A stretch of DNA of 64,000 nt from Cyathus striatus (taxonomy: Eukaryota > Basidiomycota > Agaricomycetes > Agaricales > Nidulariaceae), in NCBI GenBank assembly GCA_025738555.1, contig JAOVFP010000004.1, positions 620,001 to 684,000 of the forward strand. Reading direction: 5' to 3'. A program made the position numbers and the translations under genes. Positions 48,756-59,917 of the stretch are shown here, piece by piece; the stretch's first letter is position 1, and each line of letters begins with the position of its first letter. The notes below the pieces were generated by a model. The model was given only the letters and a program-made list of their open reading frames with translations. It was not told the origin of the DNA and did not search any database.

Positions 48756-50193
48756 ACAACGATACGGAAGTAGAAATAATCCACAATGATTATGATATGT
48801 CTATCGGTGACGGTGCTGATTTAAACGCTATCAAGGATTTTGTTCGTTCTGTGGTGTCATTAACAATGTCACGAACCATTGGAGATGACGATAATATCTT
48901 TTCTTGTGGTGCGGATAGGTATGTGGCAATGTACAGAGAATTATTGTCGATTTATTCAAAACCACGATACTAGTTTATGCGCAGCTTCGATAAGGACCAA
49001 CATTCTCCGTATGATTACACGTAAACAACCATCCCAAAAAGCCACAGAAACAAATCCGATCCTTCCACTGGACCTCGTATTTACGCATCCAACGATCCAC
49101 TCACTCAGTTCATTTATATCTCAATTACCTATCTGGCTTGAACCAAAAGAACTTACGGGGATTTTAACCTCGGACACGACTAGCACAAATGCGTTTGATC
49201 TGTGGACTGTCAAAGCTTCCGGGCTGGTGAAGTTCAAGAACGGAAATGGCGAAATACCTCTAATACTTCTACCAGGTAAGAGGATCGTCATGCAAGCTTG
49301 ATCACGTAACTCAAAGGCAATCAGCTGTCAGCGGATCTTCGAATGTCTACATAAAATTTCAAGAAATGTACAAGTCTGCAGTGTGGTCACTAGACATAAC
49401 GCAAGAGCCTCCTACAAAGTTTGAATCAATCCATCATCTTTCTTCATTTTATTATCAACAGATCAAGGTGAGCTGTCGATGTTTTTGCCATAATTATGTG
49501 ACACCGAAAAACTAATTATAATAAATTTAACAGAGGGAGCGCCCTGTGGGACCATATCGCTTTGCTTCCTTCAGTGGATCTTCCATAATCCTGCTATACC
49601 TTGTTAGATTGCTTGAACAATCTGGTGAAGTCCTGCAAATTGTTTTTCTAGATCACTTCCCAAGTGTCTATCTTCAAGGAGTTATCGATCCTACTATATT
49701 TAATCCGAATACATCCGCGACCGACCTCGACAGCTACCTGCGTCGTAATCTTACGGGGATACATAAGACACTACTAAACACGAGGAAACGCGCAGCCGAA
49801 GCAGATGCTGCTCTTGCGTGGCTTGCCGACGGAATTCGAGCTATGCTTCACAATGAATCAATTATCCAGCCCCTGGACGATACGATAAAGAGAATAATGA
49901 ACACGATATCAATTTGCATCAAGTTCCTATTTGGAGAAGAGTTCCGATTGAACGGAGAATGGTCTCGAGATGTCTACATCTCATGGCTGAAGTCTACGAA
50001 GACCAAACCGGTGGTGTATTTAACTACTGAAGGAACATGTTCCGTTCATGAAACACCTGATGTGGAGTTGGCTTCAGGTCTGGGTGCGAAGGAAGCCTAT
50101 CCTAATGGGCGGGTAGTTGTTGTTCCTGGTGATCACTACGATATTCTATCCAGTGAAACCGTCATAGAAGACCTAAAAAGGGACTTTATTTAG
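48756..50193 (+). CDS. NRPS-like synthetase, thiolation and thioesterase half (3' part of split gene)
   Basis: Coding resumes immediately after the KDZ element: YNDTEVEIIHND, then a carrier domain ending FSCGADSLCAASIRTNILRM. The Ser that would take the phosphopantetheine arm is encoded across an intron (AG at 48918, T at 48974). Further introns 49276-49324 and 49468-49533 keep frame. The thioesterase reads LILLPAVSGSS, YKSAVWSLDITQEPP, GPYRFASFSGSSIILLYLVR (nucleophile Ser expected in FSGSS), VFLDHFPSVYL, and VVVPGDHYDIL with the likely catalytic His; stop at 50191-50193. No internal stops, in contrast to the adenylation half. On its own it has no start codon or promoter, so it is a gene fragment despite its intact frame. 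Confidence 0.8.
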
Positions 50194-50267
50194 CTAATAT
50201 CAGATGTATTCCTTGCCTGTTTTATTGGTTAATCGTAGTGTCTAGTAGTCGGTGGAGGTGTCACACC

Positions 50268-50365
50268 GACGCTATTTTAACCTACGAGTGGAGACGCGAG
50301 AATGGAATGAGAATTTCTCTGACAAGGAGATAGGCCCATGGTTGGCGTTCGACGCACGGACCAAG
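50268..50365. repeat. Dispersed repeat copy 1 (partner at 51698-51805)
   Basis: CTACGAGTGGAGACGCGAGA...TTCTCTGACAAGGAGATAGG...TTGGCGTTCGACGCACGGACCA recurs with small changes at 51698-51805. Same orientation; ~95 bases; no recognised class. Confidence 0.7.
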
Positions 50366-50379
50366 GTGGGTGTACGCGA

Positions 50380-50590
50380 TGCATCGGCACTGGGCCGGGA
50401 AACTTGTTTATCGGTGTTTCACCGAGCTGAAGGAATCGGACCCACATAAATGGGAAGTACTTGATAGGTTGTTATCAGAATCACGATTTAAGATGCTGAG
50501 GAAGGTGAAGTTATTCTTGCGAGAGGAATGCCAAACCGAACGAGAGACAAAATTGTGATGAACTTCCTCTCAGAGATATATAGGAGACAT
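50380..50590 (+). pseudogene. Relic of the F-box-type gene C-terminus
   Basis: GGAAGTACTTGATAGGTTG, TATCAGAATCACGATTTAAG and AGGAAGGTGAAGTT, through to AGAAATTGATAATGA, match the end of the intact gene at ~58798-58970 (EALDKLLSESRF...VRKVKF...LLEIDYY). A frameshift near 50535-50560 and loss of everything upstream make it a truncated pseudogene. Confidence 0.65.
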
Positions 50591-50599
50591 TAGTAGAAA

Positions 50600-53033
50600 T
50601 TGATAATGAATAATCAGCGGTGCAAGTACAATAGGATGCGAAAGACTAACTCCTGGGAACGACACTTCCTTCATGCATACTTACCACATATACAGACACT
50701 AGCCATGAAACTGAATGAAATCGACACACTGCTGCTCGGGCGGCCACTGGTATGCTCGCGTTTGAAACTACCAGGATGAGGTACGCTTCAGACGTGCCGT
50801 AACACAACCGTAACAAGGGGGCTGGGTTAAGAATCGAAGGGAGCCAATCTGTTGTACGTAGCGGTAGAAGACCTGGGATTAGATCACTGCAGAAGAGCCT
50901 TCAGCTGAAGTTTGTTCAACCAATGAGGAGGGAGCTATCTGAGTGCAATAGCACTGGTCGAGTTGTTCCTAAGCCTAAGGAAGTCGAGCGCATGGGGCAG
51001 TACCATAGGAATCTAACGCATTAAAGTGGAGGAATGCCACACTGATAGGTGGTGGTGGGGTGTTGATGTTGCCGAAGTGGATAGGAAAGAGGGAAGATTG
51101 CAAGCGCCCACCGCTGGTAACTGGATCTGCGGAAGCTAAATGTGTGGAATTGTATATGGATGAATTGAATGCGTTGAACTCGGATAGGCGATGAACGATG
51201 GACAAACTGGCAAAACACTAATCCCCTGAAATCAATACACTGGACGGCCTACGCGGGGTACCTCTAGCCTGACGATCCTCAGCCTGCCTGAGCACCCGAT
51301 CCAATCAAGATCCAACGTAAGCCTGTGCCAGCTCATCGACATTACCCTTCTTCCCCTCCCCCTCCAGTAGCAAACGCGCAACTACCTCCGAGTCAACACA
51401 ATCTCCTACAACGGAATCGGTAGCAAGGCTTCAGCTTCCCAGGGTCCTATTTTCCAGCTTTTGTACGGCGGTTCAAGATTGTCTTCCGCTAGAGGGTTGG
51501 GTGGAAGCTTGTGCCACCCGTCCCAGATTGTCTTGGAGAGGGAGCCACGGTCAGCGTGGAGGTGAATAGGAGTGTGGGTGGAGGAACGGGGAGAGAGGAG
51601 GGCGAGAGGTAAGAGAGGATGTTGGTACGCTTGAAGGACACCCGGGTGGAAAAGTCACTACAGGGTTTGGTGTCTATTCAGCGGAGTGTGTTATATTGAC
51701 GCTATATAAGCTTACGAGTGGAGACTCGAGAATCGAACGAGACTTCTTCTGACAAGGAGAATATGGATTAGCCCACGGTTTGGCGTTCGGCGCACGGACC
51801 ACTTGGAGTGGGCGAAGGAGGAACGAGAGTCTTAGAGGGAGCAGGAGAGGGAGAGGAAAGAGAAGAAGTCTGTCACTGTTTCGCTTTTTGAAGTGAAACG
51901 TGGAGTATTGATAAGCCTACGACTTAGGAGGGGAGGGAGCCTAAGGACATAATTTGAGGAATCGCACGCACAAGCGTATCAGCTTTGTACGGAGACGATA
52001 CAAGCGCACCAATAGCGTCACCTGCGAAGTCGAAGATAGGCACCCCATTCCATTCCGTATCTACGAAGCGGAATAGGCAGTCGACATACTTAAAGCCGGT
52101 GAACATGTCCACTGTCCACGCACAGCCGCCCCGGGGCTCGCTTCGCTCGTTCAACCCTGTAAACCTCCCCACCCCACGTCACGGTTCTCGTTCCTCATCC
52201 GCTCTCGCTGGCGTTAGTGTTCTTCTGCGTCTTGATCACATAGCTGTGCGCTTGTCCTATTGAGCATTTGCGTTTCGGATTGCATATAGTAGGTAGAGGA
52301 GCGGGAGAGAAGGAGGTGGGAAGAGGACAATGCGGAGGGGATGAGAGGACATTCGGAGTGCAAGTCGTCGGTACTGTGGTTGGTGCGAAGGACATTCCTA
52401 GGTTTGGCTGGGGATACTGTGCTGTGTCAATATCCTGTATAAGATGATAAAGAGGAAAACGCAGGCAGTGTGTTGATACATGATGTTGGCATCTCATTGA
52501 ATGCCACAGTCGCAGGAATCGCATGAACCATTGAACGAACGACATAAAATGAACTGGGAAGATGGATATTATGGAAGAAATTAGTGGTTTCATAGTATGG
52601 TGCAGCAAGGAGCCAGTTCATCCTCACGGTATTCCAGGATGATTGTCTCTGCGCGCACTTTGTCAGAGTTCGTCGGCCCTCTTCTCCTCCTGAAGTAACC
52701 CAAGAAATCTTATCGTCCAACTTTTCCTGACGTTCGTCAATCCCCCTTCTTCTCTACCTCATTGTCGTCGTGGGCCTCGGATAGTATCAAGGCGCGCTTT
52801 ACTGACAGAAATAGCGCATGAGCATCAAGACGGTATGATGACGATACTCGACCCTTCTCGTCCTGGAGATTGGCGTTAGAAAGTGGAGGTAGATACTAGT
52901 GCGCACGAAGAAGAAGAATAGTAGGTTGGAGAAGACTTGACTGGACGGGGTTGGGTGGGTTGGGACAGATGAACGACTGCGGCCGGCAGTGGTCACAGCA
53001 AGGTGCGTTGCAATGATTTGTCAGCAGCCTTTG
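50600..53033. other. Gene-poor stretch with one dispersed repeat
   Basis: Short frames of GC-rich or Pro/Ser/His-rich sequence, none with a recognisable domain. Contains the second copy of the ~95-base dispersed repeat (51698-51805). Confidence 0.45.
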
Positions 53034-53689
53034 TACTGTTTTCCACCGTTCCTTTGTACACTAAATTTTGATGTTAGAATTGTAGATTATGTAGTTAGTT
53101 GCAATTGAATTTGATTTTACAGAAGTGTATGCAGTACTTCAAACACCGTATCTACAAAATTTCAAGAGCATATAATGCGAACTGAAGGGGTAGTATGTTT
53201 TTTGTCGCCCCTCGGAAATTTCGGCCCACATCAGTCCTTTGTACAGCGTTACACATCGTTACACATCTGTGACATTTGTAATCTGTCACAAGTCACGATT
53301 GTCACATGATGTGATTCCCAAGCTTCTACCTTCCTGATCTCAGGGATGAAGGTGTCATTACACGCTGCCTAGGGTACAACCACACAATATAACACAATGT
53401 CATTACTTTTATAATATGTATGATGATATTAGAAATAATTTGAGACCTGAGAAGGTGCATTAAATATTGTGAGGTAAGATACAAATTTCGCAAAAATTGG
53501 AAAAACATGTAGATATGAACATTACAAAAGAAGTGAATGCTCTGACTTAAAAATAAACATATGTTGTTAAAAAAGATGTATTAAGGTTGTCATAAGAACA
53601 CTATAAAGTTATGTAGGTGGCCTGCTTGCCAGAATAACAGGCAGTGTACAAGGGATTGGGGGTGTACAAAGGAACGGTGGAAAACAGTA
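53034..53689. mobile_element. MITE with 26-bp perfect inverted ends and TA target duplication
   Basis: CTGTTTTCCACCGTTCCTTT... at 53036-53061 is the exact reverse complement of 53662-53687. Both ends are flanked by TA (53034-53035 and 53688-53689). The 652-base interior is AT-rich and non-coding, with a third CCTTTGTACA motif near 53235. TA duplication and size fit a Tc1/mariner-type non-autonomous element. Confidence 0.85.
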
Positions 53690-53897
53690 ATAAATGTAAA
53701 CAAATATCCCGCATTCGGTCCGACGTCGACTGTGACAGTGTGGAGAGCGTGGACCACGGTATTCGAGCAAGGAACATCTATGCGCTGATTAAATAACGTC
53801 CAATAACAAAAGCCGTATAAAATAATACCGGACGCTCGCTTCAAACGTGATTTTTGACAATGTTATGCCTTTTGGGAAATACTTAGTGACAAAACGC

Positions 53898-54567
53898 TCA
53901 AAGCTGGATCAGACAAGTACGCTTTGAAAATATTTGAAAATCAATTGGATTTTTACCTTCCAACGCCACTGAACAATACCCGTAACATCCCATAAGTAAC
54001 TCGTTGTCGGCGGTCGAAGAGGTATTGACTGACAGCCGATCCGTTCGTATGCGGGCGCGGGTTGTACATGCTCCGGTGCCATGAGGGATAAGATTGAATA
54101 TTGTGATGCGATCTAGTGCGAAATAAGCGAGGTCTCGATCTCGGATCAGCGAACTTGAATAGTATTCGTTCAAAGACGATTCTTGACTAAACAAAACATT
54201 TCTCATTTCAAGAGCATCGAAGCTCAGTAAATTTGAGGTGCCTAAGATCACATTTTGAAGGTTAACACAAATGTCTTTCTCAGACTCAGACTTAACGTTC
54301 TCGAAGTTTCGTCAGTAGCGGCGTGCCGGAGGTCTAAATTCTCGTACACAGCCACATGAAACATTATCCCTCCAGGGGTTGGGGCCTCCGAGGGCCTCAG
54401 TCTACGGATGGAACTGTACCGCGCGATCTTAATGATTGGGGAGCTCGTACATAGATCATCATGTTGGATTCTGAAACTGCGATTCAGGTACTTCACTCCT
54501 ATTAGTATTTCAATAAAAGATGGATAAGTACAGGTGCATACTGATACTTACTGTAAAAATGCGACAT
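53898..54567 (-). CDS. Hypothetical protein, divergent from the membrane-protein gene
   Basis: No family recognised. Start at 54567 (MSHFY, split by a ~50-base GT-AG intron), then VKYLNRSFRIQHDDLCTSSP, LRPSEAPTPGGIMFHVAVYE, and, across an intron ending ~54232, FDALEMRNVLFSQESS, DRDLAYFALDRITIFNLIPH, ELLMGCYGYCSVALEG. The chosen splices keep the frame open for about 190 residues. The end is uncertain: read-through stops at 53898, while a possible last intron from GTAAAAATCC would move the stop to about 53864. The start lies 140 bases from the divergent gene at 54707, implying a shared promoter. Confidence 0.45.
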
Positions 54568-54706
54568 GCGCTTTGCGCCCTGCTGACGGGTGAAACTAAA
54601 GCCGGAATATGGGTACTTATATCATATTACCCTGAATGAGTTTCAGGTCCTCTTTTGCTCTCTCCTACCACTCTGTCGCTCCTTTATTCTCTATATCACG
54701 AGGAAG

Positions 54707-55823
54707 ATGTCCTCCATCTCATTCGTTGCCTGCGAAACACTATCGGAAATCCAGCGAATACAAAATAAGCGCGGATGGATCCTGGGCTGTGTATTTTCGT
54801 CGATAGGCTACGGTATCGGGACCACTCTTTTCATCCTTTCTTTCAACCATCTTTGGAAAAGGAAGGCGATACGTCAAGCTTATAAAACAAAGACCTATAT
54901 ATTGCTAGGGTATATTACTTTTATTTGGATCCTCACTACAGTTGCTACATCCCTGGTAATCTACGCAACAATCGGTGGGCTGGAGCGCACATGTCCTGAA
55001 CCAGACCAACTTCCGGTGAATCTATACTTTGGGAAGGCTAATGTGGTGTATTTTCTGTTAAGCTGGTGTTCTGATCTACTATTGGTGAGCGGAGTATCAT
55101 TATTACTCTTTATCTTCCGTTGATTGCTCCTAAGGTTTGGCGATGTAAAGTCATTTTCAGTGGATCGAGGTTTTCCCGGTGGATATCCCTTGGTATTCCA
55201 ATTGGGTTGCTCGCATTATCGTTTGGTTCGTATTACCTTTAGAAAGCCATATTCTCGCTCACATCAAGTCAGGCGTCGGTGTTCCTACTGTGATTCTCAG
55301 TACCATCAGTCGGACGAACAGTGTAAACTTGCTTCTCATCGTTTACAGCCTCGTCTCACTGTCCGCCAGCGTCATTATTACTTCCATGATAGTCGGGCGT
55401 TTAGCGATGCATCGCCGTCGAGTCAAGAAGGTCCTACATCATTCTTCGCCTCATTACTCTACTATCATCGCTATGCTAGTTGAATCGGCGATCCTGGTGG
55501 TCATCATGAATCTCTTCTTTACCATTTCATTTGCGCTGAATTCGTGGTACGGACTAATTGCTTGGCAGATGTTGATACAGGCCCTGGTACGCAATCTCCT
55601 GGTTTTTGGAGTATAGAGATAGTATATCTCATGGCTGAGTTAGTCTATCGCACCGCTTCTCATCGTCTTCAGGGTGGCAGAAGGAAAAGCATGGACGTCG
55701 TCAGCACAAGAAACCTCTTTTACGCCGGCACCCATTATTCTCGTGTCCAGAGAGACACATGTACGCCATTCGAAGGGCGACACATCTTCTCGGAATGACT
55801 TCAATGGGGACGGTTATAACTAG
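54707..55823 (+). CDS. Multi-pass membrane protein of a fungal 7TM-like family (309 aa)
   Basis: Four exons (54707-55084, 55135-55220, 55301-55586, 55644-55823) add up exactly to 309 codons plus stop. Hydrophobic segments: ILGCVFSSIGYGIGTTLFIL, TYILLGYITFIWILTTVATS, VVYFLLSWCSDLLL, WISLGIPIGLLALS, NLLLIVYSLVSLSASVIIT, MLVESAILVVIMNLFFTISF, MLIQALSIAPLLIVF, about seven in all. A loop reads GRLAMHRRRVKKVL before the sixth helix, and the C-terminal tail starts RVAEGKAW. This layout is common in Agaricomycete membrane proteins of unknown function, sometimes described as receptor-like; no ligand or partner can be inferred. Start at 54707 gives the usual short N-terminus; an upstream in-frame ATG (54590) would add 39 residues with poor similarity. 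Confidence 0.75.
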
Positions 55824-57724
55824 GTTCGCATATTGCCACGCCAAACCTCAATATACTCTCTCGTCTTAAATGCCTTCCTTAGTCGTAGGCTTATCAATCA
55901 ACAGCTCCACACATCCAGCTCAAAAATCGAAACCGACCTCTTCTAGTTTTCCTCCATCTTTGCTCCTCCATCATCTACTTATTCCTCTTCGAAAACGTCG
56001 TCCGTCCAATTACAACCCTAATCCAGAAACACGAACGAAGATAAACCGTTCCGTTCTTAGTCCGCAGATTTATGATACTAAGGTTCATGACTCTTACTTT
56101 TGAGATAATTGATTGGTGGAAGGGATCGGAGGTGGTCTAGTAGTTGCTTCGAGGCAAAGAAGTGAGGGAGGGGGCACAGGAGGTTGATCTGTCGGTGGTA
56201 GAGATGCGAGGAGGGAGTGGTGGTATGAGAGGGGAGAGAGGAATAGTAGGAGTGTGGCCGGGGTATCGTTAGGTGTAGGCCTTCATTTCTATGCTAGATA
56301 TACGATATCCACGCAAGTTGAGAAGAAAGAGAGAAAGGAAGAAATGGGGAGGGAAACCGAACCTGGATTGCACACTTGTACTTGACACTTTTTATATGGA
56401 CTAGTTATTACTTGTCGTCCTGTCGAAAGCGTAGATTGAACTTGGCCAGACCTCGTCGTGGGAGGACTAGTAGTAAATCGATTTCATCACCCGCGCCCAT
56501 CCAGCTCCCGCAGAGGTTAGAGTCGGTATTACTACGTGGTGATGTGTGAGATGAGCAAACGGGAGGGCGGGATGGAAAGATAGGACAACGGGGTCTAGAC
56601 CTGGTTTCGTACCCAAGTGCCGATGCATCGCCGTCACGCGAACAAGTCCCTAGGACTATCAACTGGGGTTTGCTGGAAGCCTGGAACCTAGGAGTGCTAT
56701 ATATGAGACCGTCTTGAATGCATCATAACGCCGAGTTTTATCTCATACAGAGTGTGTGTGCAGGGGATCAATGTAGGGTTCATGGATATATGTAGGCGAT
56801 GTTGGTAATTGTATATATCTGAAGATTGAGATAGAGTACTTACGCCAACGTCCGGTGATGACGAAACATCCGAAGAATACCCATACCCTAGCATTATCCC
56901 CACATTCCAAATTCTTGAACAAGATCACAAGGATAGGCTGGTCTCCATCTTCCTTCTCTACAGTGGACACTTCTCCCGGGCCGCCTTGAAACATGCAACA
57001 ACATGGCGCAATATCGTTACTTCCAGATGAGCAATACAGTAGCAGAACTTAAGGATACAGTGAGGTTGAGTATCAGAGAGCGAGTGGGCGGCCGAGCAAG
57101 GCAACACGAACAGAAGCGAGCACACCGAACGCGAAGTTTGGATGAGACAAAGGACAAAGCGAGCAGAACGACTCCGCGCTAACCTGAACCGCGCGTGGTA
57201 AAATACATTTACACACGAGCGGCATTTATCCGGCACATCGGTACCACGTAGGGAGCTGTAAGGAGTCGGCCTCTTTCTCATCCCTGTTGTACATGCACAA
57301 CTAGTGGCTTGAGTATCTGATTTCTGGTTATCGCCTGGGTTCAAGGTTAGATCTAAGACGGTTATCAGGGTTAACATGTTTGTAGAGGCCTTCTGGGTTT
57401 GTTCTAGGTTATACTGTACAGTAAGCAAACGAGCAGAGGGATTGAAAAACTTTACATAATCAGTACAATTAAGTTTTTATTATCTATTGATCGAGGACCT
57501 AGTACATTCAGAGTCATATAAACGTCATAAGCTATTAAATTGATCGAATACAGTATGAATAGTCAGCACTGCAGTTTAAATGTGATATAATGTAAAATCA
57601 ATATTATAATTCCTCCTCCCATACTAGTACTACGCACACGAATTGCAAGTGAACGTTTCTTATCGATATTCGCGTCCGATTCTAACCTTACACACCATAA
57701 TCTAGCTATTAATAATCAACAACA
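55824..57724. other. Intergenic, no recognised gene
   Basis: About 1.9 kb. Short frames are present on both strands, including 156 codons at 56958-57428 (minus), but composition and lack of any domain or splice structure argue against genes. The last ~150 bases should carry the promoter of the F-box gene. Confidence 0.45.
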
Positions 57725-58973
57725 ATGGAATCTTCGAATAAAATATTCAATGATATCATTGAACTCGTCATAGACAAGGTAAAAGAACTCGAAAATAGTA
57801 CTTCAACTCTCCTCGCATGCGCTCTAGTCAGCAAACGATTTTTAGAAAGTTCCCGACCTCGTATATTGCACACTGTCAAACTCGATTTTAATACTTATCA
57901 TGGCAATTCCGGATATTTGCGTATACAATACTTGCATCGCACATTGCAATCATCTCCGAACTTCGCCTACTACATTCGAGAATTATTATTGCATCTCGAT
58001 CCTAACAATCTGATTTTTGTCGATGAGCCGGTTCCTCTTCTTGCCGTGGTTCAAAAGATGAATAATCTCAATGTGCTGGACTTGAGTGTCTCGAATAGGT
58101 TGAATTGGAAACATTTAATATCACCTATGTGCTCAATCCAGGATGCATTCCGAGCATTGTTTAAGTTGAACTCTTTCACAGAAGTATCGATTTACGGAAT
58201 TTATGACATTCCACAATCAATTGTCAAGCGACTTATGACATGCACCAATGTTACACTTTCCAGTTGTAGCTTTTCAAATGAAGTTTGCCACGATGATTTG
58301 TCACAATATCCTGTTGCAACACCGGATAGTATCAAGGGTTTAATACTTCCCCTTGAAGAAGTAATGAAATTGGAACCGTTCATTAATGCCTTACTATCTA
58401 TGAAAAGAAGCACCCTGGAGAAGCTTGAAGTACGAGTCGCTGAACCGAACATGGTGGAAAACGTACAAAGATTAGTTCGAGTTCACGCAGGAACTCTTAC
58501 TACCCTTGAATTAATATATTATAATAACAGAAAAACTGGTAAGCAACAAGGAATTATTATTGGGTGTTTATACATAACTCACATTATGGATAGAGCATTT
58601 CTTGACAATAGTCGACATTAGTGATCTTCTCCATCTTCGTGACATCATAATGATGATCGACTTTTGCGGAAACAGTCCCCTTAGTTATGTCATACAAATA
58701 CTATCAACGGCCCCAGAAAATAACAAAATCGAGCAAGTCATTATATATGTAGGCAGCGGTAGTTTCATCGAACTGCAGGAATCAGAAATTCAGATATGGG
58801 AAGCACTTGATAAATTGCTATCAGAATCACGATTTATGATGGTCAGGAAGGTGAAGTTCCGTTTCCCAGATATAGATCAAACTGAAGAAGAGATGAGAGA
58901 ATTCGAAACTGCGATGAGGAACTTCCTTCCAGAGATGCACAGAAGACGTTTATTAGAGATTGATTATTACTAG
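57725..58973 (+). CDS. F-box-type protein, 391 aa
   Basis: Likely substrate adaptor of an SCF ubiquitin ligase, by family. Exon 1 57725-58538, intron 58539-58611 (73 bases, GTAAGC...AATAG), exon 2 58612-58973, exactly in frame. N-terminus NKIFNDIIELVIDKVKELENSTSTLLACALVSKRFLESSRPRI is F-box-like; the rest has weak leucine-rich repeats (LRELLLHLDPN-like, LNVLDLSVSN, EVSIYGIYDIP, STLEKLEVRV, TLTTLELIYY). It ends VRKVKFRFPD...LPEMHRRRLLEIDYY. Such proteins form large expanded families in Agaricomycetes. No damage seen. A truncated relative of its 3' end lies at 50380-50590, so local duplication has occurred. Confidence 0.75.
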
Positions 58974-59039
58974 TTTTCTTGTGTACAAAGTAGTGATATA
59001 ATAAAGACAGTTGATATATTCATTGGCTTTACTTGGTCC

Positions 59040-59480
59040 ATGCTTAAGTTTTATACGTGAGGCGTGAATAAGAAAATATTTCTACTCAACTTATAGGCAT
59101 ATACTTGATCACGCTCATGTAAATCGTACGTGGGCATGGTCATAGTTAAACACATTCAGTTGATCGTGAACGTAAACGTAAGGTTTATGTGTTCATGCTC
59201 AATGTAGAAGGACGTACTTATTGTATTAATTATGTGTGAGGGTGCCAGTGAATAGTAATACCATAGTATCACGCTCGTGCTAGAATTCAAGTAAATCGAG
59301 CATGAACGTGAATGGTAATATCATATTGGCACGCCCATGCACAAATTGGAAGGACATGCTATGCGTGAGCGTGGTAGGTTAGTAACCTATCACGCTGATG
59401 CTCAAAGTAAAAAGACATACGATTCGTGTGTCCTTTTACTTCGAGCGTCAGCGGGCAAGGTCAAAATCTGTAGGCCCGGC
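59040..59480. repeat. Diverged CACGCTCATG-type repeats ending in a hairpin
   Basis: Variants of CACGCTCATGCT or its complement recur about every 30-60 bases (CACGCTCATGTAAA, CACGCTCGTGCT, GAGCATGAACGTG, CACGCCCATGCAC, GCGTGAGCGTGG, CACGCTGATGCTC). The tract closes with a ~26-base inverted pair (CGCTGATGCTCAAAGTAAAA against CTTTTACTTCGAGCGTCAGCG, 59393-59455). No coding. From 59481 to 59917 I see nothing further. Confidence 0.55.
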
Positions 59481-59917
59481 TCCACGTGAGCATTGGGAGG
59501 GCGTTATCCCTAGATATCCTTGTGATGGTTGGGACTTGTCAGCCCTTTGAACTTGAAAGCAATAGTACGTCTTCGTCTTGTACAGGCGATTATATTTAAT
59601 TTTCCGCTAATGTTACAAAAATCTCCCCTATATACATATTAGTTTAAGTCACTAAGAAGTATCATTTAGCGGAAAGACATATAGTACAGTACATTTACAG
59701 TTCTATTCATAACAGTTACACGTAGCATATTGATATAAAATTACAGCTTATCACCAATCTGTAACAAGGGAAGGCCAAGGAAGTTGCATAGATAACATAG
59801 AGATATATCTATAAATCGTCGCGTGTGATTCCCAAATCACAACTAGGAAACTAATCGTTCATTTTTACCTAGATATATGAATTATCTACAACAATCAAAA
59901 TTGCAAACAGAAAACCC

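Noticed and set aside
56958..57428. 156-codon reverse frame as a gene
   Set aside because: Composition is irregular (runs of Ser/Cys/Arg), with no family resemblance and no intron structure.
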